From Apostichopus japonicus (lineage: Eukaryota > Echinodermata > Holothuroidea > Aspidochirotida > Stichopodidae), in the NCBI RefSeq assembly GCF_037975245.1, contig NC_092580.1:29293501-29357500 (forward strand): a stretch of 64,000 nucleotides of DNA, in the 5' to 3' direction. Of the stretch, positions 1 through 14,100 are shown in pieces (the first letter of the stretch is position 1; every line of letters begins with the position of its first letter). The notes beneath the pieces were generated by a model. The model searched no databases and was not told where the DNA came from. It saw only the letters and a list, made by a program, of their open reading frames with translations. A program made the translations under genes and the position numbers.

Positions 1-1967
1 TGGTGTATGGCAATGTTTTAAAGCCCTATAAATGTGGCAGGGGATACCCTATAATATTAGAGCAATGTTATTGTCCAATCATAGATCAACTGAAATGATG
101 AATTGGCTGAAAGACTTGACTGGCTGACCGACCGACTGGCTGTAAATGGAAGAACATGAAAATTAATGGATTTTGCATATTGCAGCTACTTAATTGTGGT
201 TGGGTATATCAACATAACAGATGACCAATGCACATATCAAACCTTCCATTGGTCTAGTTCCCATATTAAATGTAATGTTTCTATTTCTGTCATGCGGGGT
301 GGTACATCCGGAAGTGTTGCAGTCCATAAATTGGAAAGACAATTTCACTGTGGCCCTCATGTTCAATACAGTGCCCCTCCCCCCCCCCCCCCATCTCCTG
401 TACTAGGGTATCAGATCTTTCAAGGTCATGCATGGCTCCCCTTTAGGTTTATAAAAATGTTGATGAAATAAAAAATGAACTCTTTGCCCTGGTGTGGATG
501 ATATATAAATGTTCATGACATTATTAAAGATTAAATTCCACAGTGATATACTGAGCTGGTGTTGAACATATCACATAGGATAGTTAACAACCTGCAACGC
601 TACGATGTTCGGATGACTGACGAACATTAGACAAATACAGATCCGTAAAGCGTGATTGAAATCCTTCCCTTGCAGCGGGCACTGCTAGAAATATTCACGA
701 TATTTAGAACAATGTGAGACACGTAACACTCAGATGTTCTTGGTGTTCGATTGGAATGGCAATTCTGGGGTGGTATGGAAGTTTTATCCGACTATTAGGG
801 TTCAAAAATACTGCTATGGAGTGGGCTGATTGGGCGAGCTTAAAGATCTGCTTTATTGACTCCAATTATGACACCTATAGCGAGGAAAGTTTTGTGATTA
901 CGTAATCGACCTGCCACGGTCATAAATCGACCTGTAGGTTCTACAATTAGCCTGCATAGCTTCTTAACACTGTTAGGCTCTTTGTGTACACACGTGTGGA
1001 AATATGTTCATGTCTACATGTTAATCATACAGCGTTCACACAAAGACCCTCATACAAGAAAAAATATGTGGCAGGCGTTGCAGACTAATTGATAAAAGAG
1101 AGGTAACAATAACAAAATGCAACATGTTTGGTCAAGATTTATGTACAGTAGTCACAGGTTCATATATGGATTAAGTGTTTGTTTCATCAATGTTTAGGGC
1201 AAGGAGGTGTTGGAAGGGGTGGAGTGAGGGGTGAGTGTAGGGGTAAGGAGCAGGGTAAAGTAAGTTTATGGAGAAGGAACTTTATCTCACAATGAGTTAA
1301 AAGTATTTAAAATACTGCATATGATATTTGTTTATGTTTTTGTCGTATATGATTTAGTTTAAGTGCTGAAGAGGTGAAATTTGTCTTAAAATCTCATATT
1401 CTCTGTATCTCTCAGTGACTACAAAATATATGCACTGTTTAAAATGCAATTTTGGGGGATTTGTTTTTATTCAGGTAAGGGGAGCATTACTAAATATCGT
1501 CTATTTACTGTAAGGATAATGCTTCAGTATTCCAGAGTTTATGCCAGTTTAAACTGTCTGCACCTTGGTTTGAGAGGTAGTAACAACTTGGTTCCATTTT
1601 GGCAAATTAAGATGTGTGAATTCTAATTTTATTAAATGCTTTAATTTTTTTTTTTTTTTTTTTTTTTTCGTGGACAAGTTTTTAAAAAGGAAGATAGACA
1701 TATACCATACTTTTGCTCCTTTTTTTTTAACCTACTGTACGAACAAATGGTTCTCTTTGTTGCATCATTACCATTAATCACAGTATGGTGTTAACGAGGA
1801 AGAGAAAAATATATTTCAGACAAGATATCCGTAAAGAGTTCTGGTTGGTCAAGTGTTTTCTTTGAGTTAACTGTCAATAGGTCAAAGTAACAATGTCTTT
1901 ATAAAGGCGTCCTTATGCCTTGCTAGTAATAAATGGACTTTCAAATCAGGCTCTTCATACATAACTA

Positions 1968-2290
1968 CTATAGGAATGACTCATTATTATTATTATTACA
2001 CCGGTGCTTATAGAGCGCAAAATCCAAGGGTTCAAGGTGCTTTACAAAACATATAAAATACAATTGAATAGATTTTTTTAAATCAAAGTCTATAACGCTG
2101 ATTTGAAAGTGCTGATAGAGGTATAAGCTTCGTATTTCTGATGGTAACTTGTTCCACAACAACGGTGCGACATGGCTAAAATCTTGCTCCTCAACTCGCA
2201 TGTTTGATCTACGAGTTGTGAGAGCAGAAGTTTCAGAGGTTGACCAAAGGATGTGAGAAGGCTTGAGGATATGGATTATTTCCTGCAAGT
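1968..2290 (-). mobile_element. 3' end of a CR1/L2-type LINE
   Basis: The minus strand encodes the familiar end of non-LTR pol proteins: LTTRRSNMRVEEQDFSHVAP, then LLWNKLPSEIRS, ending in FALYKHRC. It runs straight into a TTATTATTATTATTA tail at 1981-1996. Only the last hundred codons are present, as usual for 5'-truncated LINE copies. Confidence 0.7.
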
Positions 2291-2567
2291 AAACTGGTGA
2301 AAATGGATTTGTTACCTCATATTTTCTGCATCATAGTACATAACCAGAGGTTTGTTGGGAGACACTTTTTTGTCATTTGCCTGAATTGGCACTCTCAGAC
2401 TTGTTCTGGTGGAAGTGTAAGGTGTTGGTGGACTCATTTGGCTTATAGAGACCCCAATTTTCTGTGGACTTCTTTTCACTCACACAAGACATCCCCCTCA
2501 CTCCCATAAGGGTATGGGACCATTTCAGTTTGGGGGGGCAGAAACTTTTGTGCCCGAAAGTTCCCGT

Positions 2568-2725
2568 GATACTATCTAAGCGGAGCGCCACCATCGGTTG
2601 GCGCGTAGCGCACAAGAAATTATTTTGGCAAGATATGCCTCTCAGATTGCCGGAAATGGCACTTCTGAGGCCTTGCAAGTTGCATCTAAACATTCTTTAT
2701 TTTATAATCTCATGTTTTAGAAATT
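2568..2725 (+). repeat. Dispersed repeat family GGAGCGCCACCATCGGTTGG, copy 1
   Basis: The core ACTATCTAAG, GGAGCGCCACCATC, TTGGCGCG, then GGAAATGGCACTTC and GCAAGTTGCATCTAAACATT recurs in this window. Other copies are at 5688-5835 (+), 32268-32395 (+), 38150-38265 (+) and 41120-41225 (-). The core word can form a hairpin (CGCCA..TGGCG). Confidence 0.7.
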
Positions 2726-4292
2726 TACACTTCCCAAAAATTTGGTAAATTAGAAGAAGAAAAGATGGTAACATCACTTTGAAGGGGAAAAATAGGACAG
2801 TACATTTGTTAAGCTCCTAGTTAGTTACCGAATTTATTATTTTAACACCAGTACTCAGCTATACTTCCAGAAAAAACATACATAATTGTTCAACGACACG
2901 TAGGCGGGATAATTAATGTCGCTGTGTCGGGTGAGACTGCAATTTGTCTCACAAAAATGTATAAAAAAAATAAAAAAGGATTCGCGATATGCCTCAAAAT
3001 GTACCATTGGATGTCTGAACCTGTTCACTTTTTTTTTCTGGAACCAGACCCCTCCCACTTCATATACAGGTAAGACCACAGTATATGCCCTCCTTGATCA
3101 GTCGTTTATCTGCCTCTGGCCCTTCCATAAAGTTCACAACCCCGTACTGATACCATACACTCCCATCCATCTCCCTTCTCTTCCTTCTCTTCCCTGAACT
3201 TTGAAATACTGGTAAAACCACTAATGTATCTTTGTGGGATAAGCACAGTCCAGCGGGGAGACACACAGGCATGATGGCTCCACAAAGTGATAATCTGTTA
3301 GCTTCCTCTGCTTGCGACAGTCTGGTCACTTCTACTTTTCAGTATCCTGATGTTGCACAAATAATAAAAAAACACGTATATTTTTCCAGTTGTACATATG
3401 ACATTCGTACGCGTACTAATCCTCATCGTCACTGTGTTATCCTTTCATGGCGTTTGACATTTAAAATGAACGAACATAATTTGATGTAATGAACACTAAG
3501 GCCGAGCATTAGGCAAGTATCAGAGATGGTGTTTACAACCAATATACAGGCATATTTTAGGCCTAAATTATTACTAGTAAGAGATTTGTTGCAGCGCCCA
3601 TGGTCCCTTATGATAAGTTGACTAAGTTACCCTTACAAGTTACAGTAGCCTATTCAAAAGTAGTTTATTAGGCTACAGTGTAGGCCTATTCGGCTATATC
3701 TGCATGAGACTAGGCAAGCATCTGTCAGTGTTACTGTTAGTTTATCATACAGTGTAAGTTTGTATAGTTTTACTTCAATAAGAAACGAGAATTGTCAGTA
3801 GCCTTAGTTTTAATACAGGCCTAAATTTCATGCTAGAAAGCACATTTCATACTCTTTTGTCTTTAACCCCCAGGAGTACAGTAAGAATAGTCTGAAAAGT
3901 AATGATTAGTCCTATCTGTCTAAGAAAGATTAGAAGTAAACTTAAGATTAAACCCTTAAAAAAGGCTCAAGTTAGGCTTAACCAATGCTCTGCTTTTATC
4001 TGAAGGTAGGGTATCCAGTAAATGAAAATAGCCCCAAGCTATGTCTACATGTCGAAGAATTTATATGGGCACTGATAACCGCAATCTAAACATGCCTAGC
4101 CTAGGCCCAATTTTGATTTGAGACTTACGATGGTCTACATAATTATTAACATCAAAATAGCCAAAGTTAGGACTAGCCTAAGCAGATACTTGAGACACTG
4201 CAACTAAAAATGTACCATCAATCATGAACAAGACCTTTCAATATCATTTGTTTGAATATTGCAGGTTCACTGAATATAAAATTAAAGGCTGT

Positions 4293-4554
4293 GGCTATTC
4301 TTACGACTAGTCGTAACAATTATTTATAAACTATTCTTACGACAAAGGCGAATTCAAGCACAGTAAAGTAAATAAAGCAACTGCGCATGTAGTAGGGGTA
4401 ACCCTAACTTTAACCCTAAACCCCAATCCTAACACTAACCCTAACCGGAAATTATTGTTACTCCTGGTCGTAAAAAATAGTTCTCCTGTCATAAAAATAG
4501 CAACTGCGCATGCGTAGTTGGAAATTATTCTTACGAACAGTCGTAAGAATAGCC
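4293..4554. mobile_element. 262-bp MITE with telomere-like core
   Basis: The ends GGCTATTCTTACGACTAGTCG and TTACGAACAGTCGTAAGAATAGCC are inverted repeats, each itself palindromic around the TCG/CGA words. The interior has the duplicated word GCAACTGCGCATG and a CCCTAACCCTAA-like stretch (4397-4446). No coding potential. Confidence 0.7.
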
Positions 4555-5139
4555 ACTTTGAAAATTAAAAGCAATGGCATATTTAGAAGAAAAGAAAATC
4601 AAAATTGAGAGAATCAAAATAGTAAACCACAATTTATTGGCAAAGCAGTTGAGATATATCTGGAAAATAAATTTACCCAAACATTGTGTAGTCAAAGATA
4701 ACTTTTATTATTTGTACATTAAATATTCAACAATGTGTTAACATGGAAAAAGCTGAACCAAGCCATCGGTGTGACAAGTCTCTTTGTTTTTTTACATTTT
4801 AGGATATAAAATTGACCGTCTGGAACAGCAAGCTTCATGACGACAGTGAATTGTGTATCGTTTGAAGGAACCAAGCAGCTATGAAGCTATCAACTTAATC
4901 CTTTTTCTCTGAAAAGAGTGTCATCTTTGTACTTTCATCAATAGTACTTCACTTGTACAGCAAGACTTGCTACTGAACCACCACCCACTGGAGAAGATTT
5001 TTTTTTTAAAAACTTCCTTTTGAAATCTGTGCTCCATAGAAACATAGGAACATTGACCATTGGCAATTGGCAATTTTTATAGTTTGTGGGATTTTTAGAT
5101 GGAAGGAAGGAATAATAAAGACAATCCTTTAGCAAAGTT

Positions 5140-8100
5140 ATGACGAGTACTGTCACAGTTACCATCGTGGACGTAACAGATATCTCTGAGACAACGAACA
5201 TGACACTCCAAGAAACAAAAGAAAAACACTGCCAGCATGGAGATCTCACAACTTTGTATGGCATCATCATCCAATTTGTCCTTGCCTTCTTTGCATTTAG
5301 TTTTCTCATTTGTAAGTATTTACTCCACTGTTTATCTTCCTGTTGCTAATGTTTCTCTTCTCTCTTTGTTAAGTGCATGATTTGTCATATTAGTATTTAT
5401 TTCATTACCAAACCTCATTGGAATGAAAGAATAAAACAAAACAAGATGTTATTGACTGCATATATATTGTACATTCAAAGGTCGTTGGCATTGTAGAGTA
5501 TTCTCGAATATTAGAGAATTAAATGTGACTAGGATATACCTGTAGAAACCAGTGGCGTAACGATGAGCCTGGGGCCACCGGCTCCTGGACCAAAGGGGTC
5601 CCCTATCAGGAGGTCCAAGCAAGGGCGTCCGCAGAAATGTTAACAAGGGGGGGAATCAGTATGTCATGTAGTTGTAACACACTACTTGATACTATCTAAG
5701 TGGAGCGCCACCATCAGTTGGCGCAGAGCGTACAACAATTTTTTTTGCCAAGAAAACTCCTAGATCATCGGAAAAGACATTTCCCAGGCGTTTCAAGTTG
5801 CATTTACACATTGGTTATTTTGAGATCTCATGTCTTATGATTTTGCCTTTCAATGATTTCATTAATGCATTATGGGTCGGTATGCAATGAACATAACTAG
5901 AGAACTGTTGGTTGGGTGGAATCAGACAAATGTCAAATGTTTAACTTTATTTTCAATTTTGGCCCCCCCCCCCTTTGCTTGCCCCTCCCTGTGGATGCCC
6001 ATGGGTCCAAGAATTTATGCAGGATTGATGCAGGGTCTTGGTTTAGAACATCTGAATGGCCATTTAGCATTTACACATTGTTTCCAGCTGACAAATATGT
6101 CTTGATGCTAAAATACATCAAGAGAAATGTGGCCATTCGGTCACTGTGCTGACATACTGAAAACTGTGAGATATTCTGCAAAGGTGGTAGTTTTTTCTCC
6201 ATTTTTCTCTTCTCAGTGAAAAGGAGGAAGGAGCCTGCAGGCGAACGAAGACCATGGCTAATTTGGGTCTTTGACACATCAAAACAAGCCTTGGGTGCTA
6301 TGTTCATCCACTTCGCTAACGTTTTCTTATCTTCATATGTAATCAATTCCAACGACAGCGATCCATGTTCATGGTGAGGAGCCTTTCCCTTTCTGTTTTG
6401 ACTATTTTGTATTTAATTAAACTGCTGAATAAGTATATATTGCTGGTGTATAAACATGTTCCTGCTGAGAAGTACATTGATTTCTAAATATATACACATT
6501 GCTGGTATATATGTAGGTATTGCTGCCATGTTACATTGCACTTTCAGTAAAGGCATTGCAGTGTCCTGTAGCATTGAATTCTTTCCACTTCTTTGCAATA
6601 ACTTAAATAGTGAACTGGGCAATCTGCATGTATAGTGTCCTGTATCAAATCAAACAATATATGTTTACACATTGGTCAAGTTTGTGCTGTGTCTACAATT
6701 TCTATGTGGGAATCAGTGCAGTTTTCAGCTGGCCATCCATCCATACTGACATAGAAAATGTTCATTTCCCATTGTAAAGATACTGCATAAATGATGCTTT
6801 GTTTTGGAAAAAGTAAGGAAATTATAAGCTTGAGTGGGAATCTAGCCAATGACCTGTGCAATACAAGTCCCATGCACTGCCAACTGTACTTTAACTTCAG
6901 TTGCCCCTAGTTGATCTTTTTATGTTCCATATCTTTCTCAATTCTTTTCGAAAAACTTGAATGTGAAAAGCATCCCTCAAAATGATGATCTTTCAAAAAG
7001 ATTTACTGTACCCTTCTTTGGCAATGTAGCTTAAAAGCAAATGTTAGATTTGTCTTGTTCAGAAATGATTCAGAGAGAAAAGGATAATTAATAGTGATTG
7101 TATGCATAAGCTACAGTAGGCTTATACTGTGATCAAATTTATGCTGGTCACTCACCATTCCCACCATGACACTTGAAAGTAGAACTGCTAGTACAGTATT
7201 CAGAAATCTGATTACAAGTGAAATAATAAACAAATTTGAAAAGAGCGAAGGATTGTGAAGTTGGAGTCACTGTTTCGAATCCCATTTCTAGCCAAACATC
7301 ACTTATCTCTTTTTTGTTGTGACTTCAGGTACATCGTATACTTTCTACTCGATTCAACCGTAGGACTCCTCTGTATCTACATAGCGGTCCGTGTGTCATC
7401 CTTCTTCATCGCCCTCTTTAATTGCAACACGCTACGATTCGGGGAGTACGGATATCCTCCCAGGTGGGACGCATGGGCTGGTCAGTGTGCAATATATTTA
7501 CTGATCACTATCGTGGAGAAGGCAGTTGTGACCGGCCTAGCTTCATTGAATGTCATAATGAATGTGAGTAGCAACAAACTTGTGCAATTGGTCTCTTGCT
7601 TTGTATAATTTTCATTCATATCTAACAAAGCGAAATTTATTACATTCTTAATTTATAGCAGATTTATCAGTTTTGTACTGCTCAATTTGATGTCCTTCTT
7701 ACATTCAGGCTGGTTTGGTTTCTTTTATTACAGTAAATTACCAAATAAGTCATTCATACCACACATGACTTTGTGCTGTATGCAAGGCTTTCAGTCTGTT
7801 TACATTGTTGGATCATGTAGACAAACACTAGGACAATCATTTGCAGATTAAAGAATGATTTACAATCATTCCTTACCCTTTTACTTGGACAAATGAGACG
7901 TTTGTTTTGTTTCAATCTCCATGTAGATTTGAAAATGTTTGCCTTCGTGGTTAAATTTTATCCAACAGAGTAACTAATAAGTAAACAGATTTGAAGTGAT
8001 CAGTTCTGGTTAAGCTTTCTGTGGTTGTTATTGTTGTTGTAATGGAATTTCTTTGCAAGTAACATTCATTAATAGTTGAGAAATTAAGTAAAGCAGACAG

Positions 8101-11100
8101 AAATTATAAATGACAGTGTTGTGACTAGTCAACTCAATGACTTGAACTAAAGGTGTATGGAGACACACATTCTGGCATCTGCAGGTCTGATCTCTCGGGA
8201 ACAACCTTCATTCAATTCGGCAACTCAGTGACTTGACTTGCCTCTAGTCAGCAACCCCTAAGAGACTTGACCGGAGTCGAAACAAAAATGTCTCCGACTC
8301 ATCACTTGACTTGACTTCGACTCATCACTTGACTCTGACTCGTCACTTGACTGATCAGACTTGTCATAGTAAGGGATTCGAGTCAGTAGAAGAGACCCAA
8401 GTCTCTTTTCAAGGAAAGCCATGAATGGTAATTTTAGTTTGCTAAATGCACAGACATTGCAGGAACATTGCACAAACTTCAATGTCATAGCTTCAAAGGC
8501 TGAAGAAAACATCAATATGTAAATATACAACTTAAGGAAAGAAGGAAAGTCAGTGCAGCTGTGCACTCAACAAGAAACATTAAAAGAGCATTTTAAATAA
8601 ACTGAGGCTATAAATGGTAACCTCAGTTTGCTTATTGCACAGACATCGCAGGAACATTGCACACACTCCACTGTCATAACTTTAAAGGCTAAAGAAAACA
8701 TCAATATGTTAATATACAACTAAAGGTAAGAAGGGAATTAGGTTCTCTTGTGTACTCAACAAGAAAACATTAATAGGGCATTTAAAGAAAATGAGGCTAT
8801 AAATGGTAACCTCAGTTTGCTAAATGCACAGACATCGCAGGAACATTGCACACACTCCACTTTCAAAACTTCAAATACTGAAGTAAACATCAGTGTGTAA
8901 ATATAAAACTAATATTTAACCCTGGATGCAAGTAATACCATGCCAAGTCATGTCATAAGTTATGAGTTATGACTCATAACTCATAAGGTATTGTGCAGCA
9001 CAGGAAGCTTACATTTCTAGTGGGGTTAGGTCCAAACACAAGATATTTGGGGAAATGCTCTGTCTCTGTTACAAGGCAAAGGTTGGCCTAAAGTTATGCT
9101 GAGAAGTTTGCTAAATTTGATGAATGGGACAGACAATCAAAATATGATGCGCATGGTACTCTGGCGATAGTCAGTAGCTAATGTCGTTTCTACATCTTAT
9201 TAGAGACGTTAGTCGTTAAAGTAATTAATAAGGAATATGAAGAATATGACAAAGAGGTGCAGTTTGCTGACTTCTTAAAAGTACAAGCAGTGTACAGGAC
9301 GTAGGTCCACTTCCCTCCGGTAACAGTGTAAATGTCAAACAAATGAGAGCTTAATAACAAAACTGACAACTTTCTAATTTTATGTTCTCGCATAACTGCT
9401 TAAAGTCGACCTCTTGAGAGTTCATAGCTTACCACGGCTACTTAATCAACAACATATGAAGGCAGATACTTCAGTTTTATTCCTAGTTATGTTGACTAAA
9501 TTGTCATCCAGTAAAAGTCTTAAGTTATCCGAAAATTATGCAGTGCATAGGCTACTTGAAATTAATGTGCTTATCCGAATAGATTTATACCCATATATGT
9601 ACAGATGGATATATATACAGTAGTAATATATTTGATTTCATGAGTAATTTCAGAAACAAAATTGGTTTAGATACAAATCTTGTGTGATCCTTTGACATGC
9701 ATACAACAATACAGTAATAGTAGGAATACATCATGTGCTGGTCAAACCTCCTTATTTAAGTTCATCATGTTGCCGTACTAGACGCTTGGCCAACAATGGA
9801 AGATAGAACGAAAACAATCATGTTAAGACTTAAGGATGCAGTTTAATAGGACCCAAACTACTCCACTGACAAGCCATCGGCAGATTCAGTTTTCTATAAC
9901 CGAATTGTTCAGATAACTTGGATTAATATTTCATGATTTTAGTTGGTGACAAAACCATATCTCAGACTGAGCGCTCTCTTTGCTCTATGACCGAGTCCAC
10001 ATCCAACATTTGTCTTTGAAAATGGGGATTTCATGTTTACATGTCAGTGGCAAATGATCATATTTCTCAAAGAATTTTTCAGCATGTTAATATGTTAGTC
10101 TTTTAGGTACTGTACGGTAGTGTTATTATTATTTTATTATTTATTAGTGTTAAGAAACTATTACTAACGAAAAGGAAAGCAGACAGAGTTGAACCTTGAA
10201 CATGCATGTATTTTATAGTAAATACACAAAGTTAAGCATTGAAATATAATGCTAACTGTTACTGTACAAACAGTAAAATAATATTAACTTTAGATAAAGT
10301 TATCAAACTATATTTAGATGAATTCTGATACATTTTACTTTAGCTTCTACTATGCAGAATGAACCCTTTGGAATCAACTCCCTGCCTCAATATCTTCACT
10401 TGACCGTCTGACTTTGTTCAAATCTGAGCTCAAAACACACAATTTATTCGCATTATGGTCAGTTAATTGCAAGTTGTATCATTTTAATGTAAATTGCATT
10501 AGAATGCTGGGAATGTAAATTTTTGCACTATATAAATGTATTATTATTACTTCATGAAAATGGAGCATTAGTAAAATGCAAGCAATGTGCTTGAGTAATA
10601 CGGTACTTCAGTATGATTATTTTAGATCGTATGTACAGTATTCTGTTTTCAATCTGGATTGATTCTCTCAAGGTCCATCAGAGCGACTTGTTCAACTGAC
10701 TCGAGTTAATAAGAGGATATATTTCTTTGACTTGTCTTGAATAAGTAAATTAGTATTTATGTAACTCAACCACAAGGTGACTGGTAGCAACACTGCTTAA
10801 TGACTGATGTTGAGAGGAAATTTACAGAAACGGAGAGCAGAAACTATTAAGGATTACTCAAGGAAGTCAGAGAATGTTGTCTGGAACCTCTTTTCTTTTT
10901 GAAAAGCATTTTCACTATTACTAACATTTTCCACATAAATAGTTACAGAAAACATAAGACAATGTTAATAGTCTAAGCTACTTTCTTGCCAACTCTTTCT
11001 ATGTCAAGGTACAGTATGTTTTATCTTCCTAGTTTTCACATATATCCAAGCTTTTATTTGCATAACCCACCCACGCAAACTTGCTTTCTAATATACTAGC

Positions 11101-14100
11101 TATACAACCGAGGACATATATCCCTTTATTCTAACCCTTTGTCTGGACAACCGATGACTATTGTTCGACAACTGGTGACAGGAATTTCTTTTGTCCCATG
11201 TCACCATTATAGTAGGTGTCAGTTTATGTCATAGAATGCTCAATGCTTTCTGTCTAACCTTCAGTATTCCTCCTTATTACAGGTAGCTAAAGTCTTGATG
11301 AGGCCAATTACCAATGTATATCTGGAAGTTGCCCTGGTCATGCTTATCATCCCTTTTGTTGTTAATGTAAGTATGTGTAGCAATTAATGTAAGTATGTAT
11401 AGCAATTAATGTAAGTATGTTTAGCACTTATACCTCTTATAAAGACCTGGTACAGTATTACAGTATCTTACCATCAGGCTTTACCTTTAAAAGTGATGAA
11501 AGTTTTTTGGTAGGATTATATTAATTTATTTTGTTTTATATATTTTTATTGATATTATCTTGTAATCCAATAAATAAGAAAACCTTAAGAGGAAAGTACT
11601 GAAAATGTTGCAATGGCTCTCCCTGAGATATTCAAGAATTAAAATGCTAGTTTTAAGGCTAACTCAATGTCAGATGTTCAGTCCGTACCTGCTTGACTGC
11701 TTTATGGTCAACCAAAACAACAGAGCACCCTACGGGTAACATCCAACACTACCTGAAAACATTTTTAATGCAATGTATACATCTTATTTGAGACCACATA
11801 TTGCTTTCGAAGGGCTGTTTATATTTTTATGCTAGACTCCGTAGTCCAGTCACTTCAATTGATAAGCTCTGTTTTCTCACAAATTAAAGATTTAATACAC
11901 CCAGGACTGAATGTAGTGGTTTTGTAAGAATCTACAGAACAAAATATCAAAATGGAATTTTGTTTGCCAACATTCATCCTAAGTAGATGCTGCATTTTTG
12001 CATTGAATTATATTAAGTTCAAGAACTTTCCTTTTATATGATTAAGCAGTTAAGAAAAAAAAAATCAAGAATTACTGTAAATGTCACACAATTGTTGATA
12101 CCACTACTTACTGTAGTTACATTGTGGGATTTATCATAATTGTCTAAATACAACATACTGACAAGGGAAAAGGTAAATACCCACCCCCTTTGTTTGACCT
12201 TAATATCATGTTATGATGTCACATTTCCATATCTTGCATCATAAGAGATTAATTGTAAGCCTAATTTGTCATACCTGATTTATGAAATCATCATAGTAAG
12301 CTGTGCATACTACGATGGGGGAGGGGGGGGGGAACTGATCCTTTGGTTTCACTTAGTTAGATGGCCATAAATTTTCCTTCTTTAGGGAAGCATGTAATTT
12401 AAGGTTGATGCTAATTGTAGCCTTTCAACAGTTTTGCTATTTCCATGGAAACTGGGTCGGTGATTCTTCTCTCATAGAATCCGAGGATATTTTCCGTTTA
12501 AGCTGGATAATATTACTGTATCTACGACAATTTCATAAAATATGTTGGAAAATCATCAGTAGCTGTAGTAAGTTGTTTTGTATTTGGAAGAGAGAGACAG
12601 AGGATCTACGGAAGAGAGGGTAGGAGGAGAGGATAGTGGGGTGGGGGAGAGGGAGAGGGATAGAAGTCACACAGATCAGTTGCTTCATTTTGAAAAAAAA
12701 ACACATTTTGCATCGTATATATTCGCTCATTGACAGGCTGTGATGTTTTGGGTCGTGGATAACTTCCTGATGATGAAAAAGAAGAAGAAGAAACAAAACC
12801 AGGACATCAACACCACAGTTCACTATCATGCGAACAAGCAGGACAAACTTGACGGCCTCAACCAATCAGAACTGGAGATTCTCCTGGCGATGGACGAGGA
12901 CGAGATCAAACTTAGAAATGGTAATCACTTTGCTGAAAGGATTTGATGTTGACATTAATAGATGTTTGTCTAGACATTTTTTTGAGTTATTATTTTTTCT
13001 TGTTTATATCTTTTCTAACTGTTTTTTCTTTTAAATTCCTGGTCGTAACTGAGAATAATGTATAACAAAGTGTCAGGTTCTCAAGTATACTATATTTGGT
13101 GTGCGATATAGGCATTGTGATATAGTCATGGTTGCAACATTTGTCATTTGAGTGCTTAGTAACCAATCTTATTCTTGGACCATTCCATTAATTAAAGGTC
13201 CATCAAGTGAGGTATCATCACTTTTTTTAGGGGGGGGAGAGGATAAAATTTACCTTGTTTTTTCATAAAGAAAAAAAGACAGCAGGGCACAGCAGCAATT
13301 TTCGATTTCATACTAGCATCAAATTTTTTTTCCCTCAAAAATTTGGAAGGGCTGCAAGACATTGTTTTTTTTACAAGTGAGAGAAAAGGCAGGGAAAAAA
13401 TAAGAATTATATCAAGAGATCGTTTGTAGAACAGTGCGCCTTGATCTTTACAATTCCTGCAGCTGCTTAAATATCTGTAATCTGGCGTTAGCATCGCTGG
13501 ATCGTAATAATCGAGATAACGATGAAGGCAAGTACAGCAGCTTGGCTAAAGGTCATGGCAGTTGTTGCCAGCGGTAAGGGTTGATTTTGTTTAGGGTAAT
13601 CTGTCAAGTTGCAGGGTACTGATGCAAAATTGTCATCCGTTAATTCCAGCCCTGCTCATAAACTGTGCATTAGGAACTCGTCCCTTGTGTACTTTATATA
13701 GTACCCTTTCTTGTAAAGAAAAGAAGCTGTAGCATCTCTGCTGCAGAAAAAAAATATTAAAAAAAAACATTATTGCAAGGCAGTCCCTTAACACTGTCAA
13801 ACTGCCAGTTGTTTTCAAAAAGTAAACCTTTTGAACAAGGAGTTCAGAATTATCATAAACTTGGATGTCATATAAAAAAAAATGGATGGATTGTGATATA
13901 TAAGCTTACAGTGTGGTCAATTTAATGTAGTGTCATGCTTTGGTAATATGTAAACAGAACTTTTTCAAGGATATTATAAACTAGTAGCTTTCTGGATCTA
14001 AATATAAAAAAATGGGGGGTGGTAGGGAGAGGAAATTGGAAGGACTGGAGTCATCACATACAAAATAACACTAAAACCGTAAATAATCTGACCATTTTGA

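Larger units (their letters stand above)
1..5139. other. Intergenic, repeat-bearing, upstream of STIMATE
   Basis: No gene is supported. It contains a G-rich stretch (1200-1260), a T run (1647-1668), the LINE end, dispersed repeat copy 1 and the MITE listed separately, and many AGGCCTA-like words at 3540-4200. ORFs here are short, AT-rich and lack splice-consistent partners. Confidence 0.6.
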
